Shown piece after piece: positions 1-6,595 of a stretch of DNA of 18,233 nt (the stretch's first letter is position 1; each line of letters begins with the position of its first letter). Below the pieces are notes generated by a model. That model was not told where the DNA came from and did no database searches. It saw only the letters and a program-made list of their open reading frames with translations. Made by a program: the position numbers and the translations under genes. Source of the DNA: Moraxellaceae bacterium AER2_44_116 (GTDB lineage: Bacteria > Pseudomonadota > Gammaproteobacteria > Pseudomonadales > Moraxellaceae); the NCBI GenBank assembly GCA_006546595.1, contig VIAD01000024.1, forward strand, positions 1,944-20,176. The letters are read 5' to 3'.

Positions 1-54
1 ACCTGCATAACCTGCATAACCTGCATAACCTGCATAACCTGCATAACCTGCATA
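1..54. repeat. 9-bp tandem repeat, six copies, running off the left edge
   Basis: The unit acctgcata is repeated six times without a mismatch, and the array is cut by the window edge, so the true copy number is unknown. It lies about 105 bp beyond the stop codon of brxL. A reverse-oriented atgcagg at 81-87 could pair with the last copy (cctgcat at 47-53). It has no spacers and no dyad within the unit, so it is a minisatellite-like array, not a CRISPR. On the minus strand the array is open in at least one frame (repeating Met-Gln-Val), but I have no evidence that it is translated. Confidence 0.9.
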
Positions 55-158
55 ATGAAATGCAGTTCTGAAAAAATGCAATGCAGGCTCAGTGTCAATT
101 ATTCCTGTCTTGAGTTACGCGATAAAAGCACTTAATGCGGGCCTTCAAATTGCGTTGG

Positions 159-2243
159 TTAGAATGTTATAGCCACAATCCTCAACTCAAAAGCTCTACA
201 CTGGCGGTACTGTTGCAAACGGGTTGTTAAGTTGAATTTATCATGGCGTTGATAGGGCTGATAAATATCTAGTCCTTGATCTAGTTCAACTTTCCAACCT
301 GTATTTGTTTGCAAAAAATACTCAGTGATGTCTGTCGATGGTATAAATTGCCATGTCAAATGGATGCCTACTTCTAAGCAAGCCTTGGCGATATGTTGTA
401 AATCAAGTTCTTGTTCTTCTTCCATAAACAAGTCGGTGCTTGTAATGAGCTGGACGTTACTTTGCTGAGACGGTGGTTTGGCATTGGCAATCGTGGTTAA
501 TAGTTCTAGTAAGTTGTGTTGTTGCTGGATTAAACCAAGGTTGGGGTCACTGATAGTAATTTCTGTGGCCTGTTGCAGATATGGGGTGATGCAGTCACCT
601 AGGCTAAAGCCTGATTTACCTTCTGGCCATTTGATTTGTTGCTCGGTTAGTACAGTGTCATCACGATCATTTGGATTGGGTGATGACAAGGTGGTGTCGC
701 TTATAGTGGTCGGTATTGCAAATAACGCATCATCTTGATTCGGCTCACTAATTGGCCTGTCACCTGAGCTGGCTTTTTTATGATAGTAGTTCGGGTAGGC
801 TTCTTCTTCCTTGGTAGTGATGTGGTGTATTTCATCACGTTGATTGCGATAACTAAAAGAGACCTTGCTATAGGTGTTATCTATGCGGAGCAGTTGGTCT
901 TTGACTCGTTTACGGCCCTCCATTGCCAAATCAAGCAGCTCTTGAATATCGCTTTCGCTCGCTTGGCCATCGGGATATAAAATCTTCATTAAGCCAGAAA
1001 AGGTTTTGTTGATGGCATCGCGGTCTCGTGTTGAGATGTCGGATGACAACGTAAAATATGCTTTGTAGCGATCAGAATAATCGTGACTGCGTAAAGCGCG
1101 TAACACTTCGGCCAAATAATCCACCACGAAGCCATAGCCCTGCGAAAACATTTCTCCGCGAATAATATCGACTTCCCAACCTGCAATATAAAAATGAATG
1201 CGGTCAAGAAACGCAGAGTCATGGTAGCTTTCGGGGAGTTCGTCAAATAAGTCGCTGTGCTTAAGCATGTGAGGAACACTGTGCTGGGTGTTGCCGACAA
1301 ACACCATTGAGGCTTCTGCGCCGAGGGTTTCAATGCCGCGTGAAAAGGTTTTGTTGGCCATGTAGTTTTTCATAATATCGACTAAGGCTTTATCAACGCG
1401 CTTCTTTTTTCCTGCAAACTCATCAAAAGCGATGGTGTCCCAGTAACCGACTAGGCCGACTTTGCCTGTGCCATTGTGAACAAACAATTTAGGCGTGGTG
1501 ACTTCTCCGCCTGAAATCAAAATCCCGTGTGGGGAAAATTCGGAGTAAATGTGTGATTTGCCTGTTCCTTTCGGGCCTAACTCAATCAGGTTGTAGTTCC
1601 GTTCACAAAAAGGAATCAGGCGCACGAGCTGGTTAAATTTATTGCGTTTACTGAACTGAGTGGGTTCAAAGCCCATGCTTTGTATGAGTAGGTCTATCCA
1701 TTCATCGGTAGAAAAAAAGCGTCTGGCATGGGTGTAAGCGTCAAAATCCAGATGTGAGAGCTGGATGGGTTTTAATGAGCCTAAAATCCAAGGCGAGGCA
1801 TCCTTATCTTCGCTAAAATCATATTCCACGTCCGCAATACACCATACGCCACTGACTAATAATTTAGAGTGTGCTTTGACGGTATCGGAGTCGATGAGTA
1901 CCTTTTTAATGCCTAAGTTGGCAAATTCGGCCTCATAAGCATCTTTTTTTTCATTGAGTGAGACACTGATACGATCAATGACTTTGTGCCGACCTTTTTC
2001 TTTGATAATCGAGCGCACCAAGCCTGATTCATTACGATGGACATAATGTTTGCGTAAAATCTCTTTCACGGTGCCAATGCCGTTTTGAATGGTCAGCTCG
2101 TCATTACTAGCGCAGTATTGACCCAACAAATATTCTAAGACATAAGAGGGGACAATCGCGTTGCCTTTGACCGTTTTTACGAGGTCTTTACGCACCACTA
2201 AACCCGCAAAATGCTCATTAATTTTATTATCAAGCTGGCTCAT
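159..2243 (-). CDS. brxL: BREX type 1 AAA+ protein BrxL with an MIT_C-like C-terminal domain
   Basis: Last gene of the BREX operon, 694 aa. BrxL is annotated in the family as a Lon-like protein (COG4930) and is needed for phage restriction in type 1 BREX. Residues 1-200 match the family's N-terminal region. The AAA+ core has Walker A GPKGTGKS at 223-230, Walker B IAFDEFAG at 271-278, sensor-like VFVGNTQ at 314-320 and an arginine-finger-like AFLDRIH near 344-350. A polar, low-complexity linker runs from about 475 to 535. The rest (538-694) does not look like a Lon Ser-Lys protease domain; it resembles MIT_C. The ATG lies 12 nt after the pglZ stop, with a weak AAGAGC ribosome site. I see no convincing terminator after the stop codon. 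The BrxL assignment is secure from the core and the gene order; any protease activity is doubtful. Confidence 0.92.
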   Translation of the reverse strand: MSQLDNKINEHFAGLVVRKDLVKTVKGNAIVPSYVLEYLLGQYCASNDELTIQNGIGTVKEILRKHYVHRNESGLVRSIIKEKGRHKVIDRISVSLNEKKDAYEAEFANLGIKKVLIDSDTVKAHSKLLVSGVWCIADVEYDFSEDKDASPWILGSLKPIQLSHLDFDAYTHARRFFSTDEWIDLLIQSMGFEPTQFSKRNKFNQLVRLIPFCERNYNLIELGPKGTGKSHIYSEFSPHGILISGGEVTTPKLFVHNGTGKVGLVGYWDTIAFDEFAGKKKRVDKALVDIMKNYMANKTFSRGIETLGAEASMVFVGNTQHSVPHMLKHSDLFDELPESYHDSAFLDRIHFYIAGWEVDIIRGEMFSQGYGFVVDYLAEVLRALRSHDYSDRYKAYFTLSSDISTRDRDAINKTFSGLMKILYPDGQASESDIQELLDLAMEGRKRVKDQLLRIDNTYSKVSFSYRNQRDEIHHITTKEEEAYPNYYHKKASSGDRPISEPNQDDALFAIPTTISDTTLSSPNPNDRDDTVLTEQQIKWPEGKSGFSLGDCITPYLQQATEITISDPNLGLIQQQHNLLELLTTIANAKPPSQQSNVQLITSTDLFMEEEQELDLQHIAKACLEVGIHLTWQFIPSTDITEYFLQTNTGWKVELDQGLDIYQPYQRHDKFNLTTRLQQYRQCRAFELRIVAITF
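162..632 (-). other. Region of brxL encoding an MIT_C (phospholipase-D-like) domain
   Basis: Codons 538-694 of brxL. Landmarks that I align from memory with the C-terminal domain of eukaryotic MITD1 (Pfam MIT_C): ITISDPNLG at 562-570 (MITD1 has IEDPYI), a helix with QQQHNLLELL, a strand VQLITST, then GIHLTWQF, GWKVELDQGLDIYQ at 649-662 (MITD1 GWMIKIGRGLDYF), and a final R-x-CRAFELRIV strand at 680-690 (MITD1 LRPCHETTVDIF). The His-Asp-Arg motif that usually precedes the GW strand reads Thr-Asp-Ile here, so a PLD-type active site is probably absent. This is a recall-based match and has not been checked by a profile search. Confidence 0.65.
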
Positions 2244-2255
2244 AACGGGTTGCTC

Positions 2256-4754
2256 TTAAAAGTCAAAGTCACGGGCAAAAGAACGTTGCATCAGGTAGTT
2301 CAGTGCGGTGTAAGGTTTGTAATGGGATGTGCCATCAATTTGCTCTTCCAGTTTTAATGAAACGGTTTGGCCGTTGAGGTTGTCGGCTTGGCTGGTCAAC
2401 ATGAGGCGTAAAGCAATTTCACGTTCACGGGCATTGTCAGAGTGACGATCAAAAATCACGTCATGGCTATCAGAAATCAATGCGCCTGCTTCACTATACA
2501 AACCAACGCGCAAGGTGCGAGGCCGACATTTGTCGGTGACTGGCTGTAATTGATAGAGTATGACGGATAGATGGTTAGTGGTAATTTTATTTGCCGAGCC
2601 ACGCAGCACTTCAATATCAACTTGTGACAGGTCACTTTGCCGCTTTTTATTGATGTGCAGTAAAGGGATAACGACTTCTTGCAAGCTGGCTGCGCCATGT
2701 ACAAAGCGACTACCAGAGCCTTGTAAGCGTAAGCGGTTAATCGACTTAGGTAACATGACTTCCACATCGCCCACTAAGCCTAATTGCGAGCTGTGGAAGT
2801 GCTTAAACGAGGGATGGGGTTGAAAGCCTTTACCTAATAAAAAGCGTCGATTGCGATATAACACCGTTGAGGCTTGTGGGTCTGAGGATAAAAAATCACT
2901 TTCGGCAAGGGTTTGGTCTTGATAAATAAAACCATGATCTGCGGTCAGCAAGATGTTGTTGACGTTGGCATTGGTCAATTTTTTAATCAGGCTAATCATT
3001 TCGGCTAAGGTTTGTTCGGCGGCATCAAAGGTACGTTCTTCTGTGCCTAGGCTGTCACCTGTTTTATCTATCAGGTTGTGATAGATATACAGTACGTCAT
3101 TGTCGCGGACGATGGCTCTTGAGTCGTCTTGCTTTAAAGACATAAAGTTTTTTGCCAAGATGACATCACTGGCCGATAGGCGTTTATTCAGTATCTTTTT
3201 ACGGTTGTCACTGCCTTTGCTACTTTGGCCATCAACAAGGGTTTCGCCTGTTTGATTATCGGCAATGGCAAGCTGTTGATGAGGTAGTAGGGCGGCCATG
3301 CCTAATTGGGTGTAGCTAGGTAACATCGACACCATTGGCTCTAAATTGGCATCATAGCGGTCTTCTTGGCGCACCAACGACAATAACTCTTCACCTACTT
3401 CATAACGTAATGCGTCCGAGATAATGACGCAGACTTTGGCATTGCGCTCTAAAAACGGTTTGACCGAGCGATTAAAAAACTGACGCTGTGACGGGAAGGG
3501 GGTGCTATCCCATGTCGGCGCATTGTCCACAAACACTTGCCAACGGTCGTTGAGGGTGAGCAAGTAATTATTGCTGTATAAGTTGTCTATCAGGGTATTG
3601 AGCGCATGGAGTAGCGAGGGTTGCTTCGATTCGCGCAGGTGGTAAATAAATTTACGGTAGTATTGGTCGAGCTTAAACCATTCTTGGCTATAGCGTTGAA
3701 TGCCGTCCGCTAGTGAGCTGATATCGAGCTTGGTGCTGTTGAGGCTATAAATAAAGGCTGAGGCCGCATCTATGGCGTTATAGACATGGGCAAAGCGATC
3801 GTACCAATAACTGCTACGGCGTTGACGTACCCATTGACTGACTTCGTTATGAAGCAAAGTACGCTGGGTTACGCCTTGCACTAATTCGCGCAAGATTTTA
3901 CGGTCAATCTCTTCGACATAATCCATGTCCATGAGCTGACGAAAGTCTTGTGTCTCTAATAATTGCTCAATGCCAAGGTCAAGGGCGCAGTTGTCGGAGA
4001 GTTTTTCAAAATACTGACGATGTTTGACGCTATCTTTCCAACGCTTCAAAAAGACGAGGGCATGATGGCTGAGTTTGGCCGTTTGTGCGGTTGCAAGGGC
4101 ATAACACGACTTAAACAGTTCTAGGCTAAAGTCTTTGATGCTGGGGTTGGTGGATTCATAACTATAATGCCGTTGCAGTTGTTGCCATAAAAAACCGTCT
4201 AGGCTGCAACGCTGAATCAGGCGTATTTTGTCATCACGGTCGTCGGCCAGTTCCGCCAGTAAGCTTTCTAAAATGGTATCGAGGCCACTGTCGGCAGAGC
4301 TGCAAATAGACAGCATTTTTAGGCGGACAAGGTGAGGCGTGTCATCCGCAACTAATAGCCGTTTTAGGCTGTCTTTACGCTTACTGGCTTGAAAAAATTC
4401 GCTATGGGCTTTGATAACATCGGCAAAACCTAAACCGAGTTCTAATTCGGCTAACCATAAGGCCACTTGATCGGTTCTAAATTCGCCTTGAGCCAGTTGT
4501 ATGTCTAACAGCCAATTTTCGAGGTCATCGGGTTGAGGATAGGCGGCATACAGTAAAAACTTGTGGTCTGGCTCTAGTCTTAAAAGCCGATGTTTAACGC
4601 CAAACTCATTATTGTTGAGCTGGATTTTTTCGACACCGTGTAATTGGAGTTGTTCAAAGTCGGCTTTAAATTCGTTTTTGGCATCATACCAAAAGACGAT
4701 ACGATGTTTTTCAAACAGGGCTTGTAAGGCTTGACTGATTTTGCTGTTACTCAC
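2256..4754 (-). CDS. pglZ: BREX type 1 alkaline-phosphatase-fold protein PglZ
   Basis: 832 aa, close to the usual length for the type A PglZ of BREX-1. The C-terminal half carries the alkaline phosphatase superfamily metal-binding pattern: ISDALRYE at 443-452 (Asp446), a SYTQLG segment at 480-485 where the nucleophile is expected, TADHGFIY at 604-611 (Asp606, His607) and FVHGAA at 684-689 (His686). The N-terminal ~400 residues are the helical region typical of the family. PglZ is required for BREX defence; known relatives act as metal-dependent nucleases or phosphatases, and the substrate in BREX is not certain. The start is a GTG overlapping the end of the preceding DUF4276 gene by 8 nt (GTGAGTAA), with a good AGGAG site 6 nt upstream. 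Translation is therefore coupled to the inserted gene pair. Nothing looks truncated. Confidence 0.95.
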   Translation of the reverse strand: MSNSKISQALQALFEKHRIVFWYDAKNEFKADFEQLQLHGVEKIQLNNNEFGVKHRLLRLEPDHKFLLYAAYPQPDDLENWLLDIQLAQGEFRTDQVALWLAELELGLGFADVIKAHSEFFQASKRKDSLKRLLVADDTPHLVRLKMLSICSSADSGLDTILESLLAELADDRDDKIRLIQRCSLDGFLWQQLQRHYSYESTNPSIKDFSLELFKSCYALATAQTAKLSHHALVFLKRWKDSVKHRQYFEKLSDNCALDLGIEQLLETQDFRQLMDMDYVEEIDRKILRELVQGVTQRTLLHNEVSQWVRQRRSSYWYDRFAHVYNAIDAASAFIYSLNSTKLDISSLADGIQRYSQEWFKLDQYYRKFIYHLRESKQPSLLHALNTLIDNLYSNNYLLTLNDRWQVFVDNAPTWDSTPFPSQRQFFNRSVKPFLERNAKVCVIISDALRYEVGEELLSLVRQEDRYDANLEPMVSMLPSYTQLGMAALLPHQQLAIADNQTGETLVDGQSSKGSDNRKKILNKRLSASDVILAKNFMSLKQDDSRAIVRDNDVLYIYHNLIDKTGDSLGTEERTFDAAEQTLAEMISLIKKLTNANVNNILLTADHGFIYQDQTLAESDFLSSDPQASTVLYRNRRFLLGKGFQPHPSFKHFHSSQLGLVGDVEVMLPKSINRLRLQGSGSRFVHGAASLQEVVIPLLHINKKRQSDLSQVDIEVLRGSANKITTNHLSVILYQLQPVTDKCRPRTLRVGLYSEAGALISDSHDVIFDRHSDNAREREIALRLMLTSQADNLNGQTVSLKLEEQIDGTSHYKPYTALNYLMQRSFARDFDF

Positions 4755-5436
4755 CCGTTGCTCCTAATTGCTCTAAGCATGTTAGCCATTGGTTAAAGTG
4801 AGGGCATTTGTGCCGTAATGTAGCTAAACCAATTTGCTCAACCACTGTCCATCCTGCGGTCACTTTGTCGTATTCGGGAATCTGTTTAAGAATACGTTTA
4901 GACGGGGCTGTTTCTGCACCGTCATTAATCAGTTCGGGACACGTATCACCCACCATTTCAACCAAGCTGTCAATCGCGGCTTCGTGTTCAAAGTATTCCC
5001 AATCTAATTTACGGGCATCAGCCAAAATTAAGGCTTCAAATTCGTGTAATTGGATGTAGGGGATAAAACGATTGTCACCGATGTTTTGCGCTAAGGCCGC
5101 TTCTAAACAGGCAATCTTTTGATAAGGGTCGGTATAGCTTTGCGCTTGGGTAAAGTCTGGAAAGTCATTGGGTAAGGCGTATAGGTCAAACATGGTGCTA
5201 AAACGGCAGTTGGTTCGGCTGTCTTCTTTTAGCCAGCGTTGGATGTCGTTTTTGGCTTTGATATAGTTGGGCAAGCCGCCGCGTGATTGTCGGCCTGTGT
5301 GTTTGTCTTTGCTGGTTAAAATACAACGGGCATCGGCATACACATGGTAATGCGCCAAGTGCGGAGCTAAGACTTTTAGCACAAATTGTTGTTCGGTTTG
5401 TCCTTCGGTAATGACGTGTAAATGAATGCCGCTCAT
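4747..5436 (-). CDS. DUF4276 (TOPRIM-like) protein, partner of the upstream ATPase
   Basis: 229 aa from the ATG at 5436. A longer reading frame opens 10 codons upstream, but the ATG at 5436 has a perfect AGGAGG site 6 nt before it and overlaps the ATPase stop as ATGA, so I use it. Family features: VITEGQTEQQF at 8-18, with the conserved TOPRIM glutamate Glu11; FDLYALP at 83-89 (Asp84) followed by DFP; QLHEFEALI at 129-137; a Ser-Lys-Arg at 179-181; and a C-terminal CPHFNQW. DUF4276 is related to the TOPRIM nuclease domains of OLD-family proteins and is often encoded beside a COG4637-type ATPase. Inferred role: the metal-dependent nuclease or effector of a two-gene defence module. It sits between two BREX core genes and is co-translated with both neighbours. 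The family call is firm; the activity is inferred. Confidence 0.85.
   Translation of the reverse strand: MSGIHLHVITEGQTEQQFVLKVLAPHLAHYHVYADARCILTSKDKHTGRQSRGGLPNYIKAKNDIQRWLKEDSRTNCRFSTMFDLYALPNDFPDFTQAQSYTDPYQKIACLEAALAQNIGDNRFIPYIQLHEFEALILADARKLDWEYFEHEAAIDSLVEMVGDTCPELINDGAETAPSKRILKQIPEYDKVTAGWTVVEQIGLATLRHKCPHFNQWLTCLEQLGATGE
4761..4765 (-). promoter_or_regulatory. Ribosome binding site fixing the GTG start of pglZ
   Basis: The minus strand reads AGGAG 6 nt before GTG at 4754-4752. The site lies inside the last codons of the DUF4276 gene, whose stop codon overlaps the pglZ start. It supports GTG as the true start and implies coupled translation. Confidence 0.75.
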
Positions 5437-6593
5437 GGACGGCCTCCTAACACGTTCTTTTCCCACAGTTCCGAGAGGCTATAGTTTTGTAGCCATTCGA
5501 CCAAGCTATCTTGGTCTAGGCGTTTAAAGACACTGCATTTTTGCGCTTCATCACGCTCGACAATCACCAAGTTATCACAACCAAATTCATCGACTAAACG
5601 GGTGGATTGTGTGGCAATAATTAACTGGCTATACCGTGATGCGGTGCGAATCATGGCCGCAAGTTCGGCAATAGCGGCAGGATGCAACCCTAATTCGGGT
5701 TCATCTAAAACAATCACACTCGGCAAGGTATCGGGCGGCTGCAACAGTAAGGTGGCTAAGGCCATGAAGCGTAACGAACCGTCAGAAATTTGATGTGCGC
5801 CAAACAGATAATCACCGCCTTTTTCGCGCCAGTTCAGGCGAACATAGTTGTTGTTATCGGCTAAAAGCTGCAAGTCAAAATCGCCAAACTGCGGCATGAC
5901 GTGTTGAATATGACGCACAATACGCTGATAGTACGCTTGCTTAGACGGCGTTTCTTTCATCACCCGTAAAAAGGCGGCTAAATTAGCGGCATCATCGCGT
6001 AAGTAATGAGCATCGTCTTTAAAGCTGTTGCGTTTGATTTTAGCGGTGTCGGAAGTGTCGTGAAACTGATAGGTATTTATACTGGCAAACGCTTCTAGCA
6101 CACGTACATCATTGGACGGATTAAAAATGGCCGATGTGCTATTTCCCGAATGTAAAACCGAAATATCTAAAGGCGGATAACCCTGTGAGCCGCGCAAAAT
6201 GGCTTCCCTTGCAAAAAACAAACGGTCAGGCATACCAAATTCTAAGCTGGCTTGATATTCAATCGAAAAAGCAGCAGCTTCGGCTTGGCGTTGGCTAAAG
6301 TTCAGGGTAAAGTCTATTTTATCGGTAATGGCTGAACCATAAAACAATAACGCATCTGTACCGCCTTGTTTGCCCACATAAGACGGTAAATTGTCCTGAA
6401 CAATATGATTGAGCATCTTAAAAAAAGAGATTAAGTTGCTTTTACCACAACCATTTGCGCCTAATAATACCGTGACATCGCCAAAGTCTAGGTGTTGACC
6501 TGTTGCGGCAATCGACTTAAAGCCGCTGAGCTGTAAGCTATTGAGCCTAAATTTAGCCGTTGACTCGTTGGGCGTGGTGTTATTGCTGGTCAT
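5433..6593 (-). CDS. SMC/ABC-type AAA ATPase (COG4637-like), partner of DUF4276
   Basis: 386 aa. It has the OLD/RecF-like ATPase layout: an N-terminal strand LSGFKSIA, Walker A GANGCGKS at 45-52, a signature-like QISDGSLRF at 268-276, Walker B VIVLDEPELGLHP at 293-305, and a switch strand IIATQS at 325-330. The C-terminus YSLSELWEKNVLGGRP closely follows the conserved end of this family, so the protein looks complete. The ATG lies 2 nt after the pglX stop, so it is probably coupled to pglX translation; its own ribosome site is weak. The stop overlaps the DUF4276 start as ATGA. Pairs of an OLD-like ATPase with a separate TOPRIM-type protein occur in known phage-sensing systems such as PARIS (AriA/AriB). 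The likely role is a sensor or scaffold that controls the DUF4276 nuclease. This is by analogy; the pair is not part of the core BREX set. Confidence 0.88.
   Translation of the reverse strand: MTSNNTTPNESTAKFRLNSLQLSGFKSIAATGQHLDFGDVTVLLGANGCGKSNLISFFKMLNHIVQDNLPSYVGKQGGTDALLFYGSAITDKIDFTLNFSQRQAEAAAFSIEYQASLEFGMPDRLFFAREAILRGSQGYPPLDISVLHSGNSTSAIFNPSNDVRVLEAFASINTYQFHDTSDTAKIKRNSFKDDAHYLRDDAANLAAFLRVMKETPSKQAYYQRIVRHIQHVMPQFGDFDLQLLADNNNYVRLNWREKGGDYLFGAHQISDGSLRFMALATLLLQPPDTLPSVIVLDEPELGLHPAAIAELAAMIRTASRYSQLIIATQSTRLVDEFGCDNLVIVERDEAQKCSVFKRLDQDSLVEWLQNYSLSELWEKNVLGGRP
5443..5448 (-). promoter_or_regulatory. Strong Shine-Dalgarno site deciding the DUF4276 start
   Basis: The minus strand reads AGGAGG at 5448-5443, 6 nt before ATG 5436. 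It lies within the last codons of the ATPase gene (the conserved Gly-Gly-Arg-Pro end). It is the best ribosome site I examined in the operon, which suggests the DUF4276 protein is made at a high rate relative to its partner. Confidence 0.8.
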
Positions 6594-6595
6594 GG

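Noticed and set aside
1..54. CRISPR array
   Set aside because: The units are 9 bp and directly adjacent, without spacers.
55..158. Rho-independent terminator after brxL
   Set aside because: On the minus strand there is a run of six T after a TGCAT-rich stretch, but no stem of useful length precedes it.
478..980. Plus-strand reading frames opposite brxL
   Set aside because: No recognisable protein, no ribosome sites, and they lie antisense within a well-supported gene. The same applies to the other short plus-strand frames opposite pglZ, pglX and brxC.
5437..5466. Longer start for the DUF4276 protein (ATG at 5466)
   Set aside because: It adds 10 residues not expected in the family and has no ribosome site, while ATG 5436 has AGGAGG at ideal spacing and the ATGA overlap.
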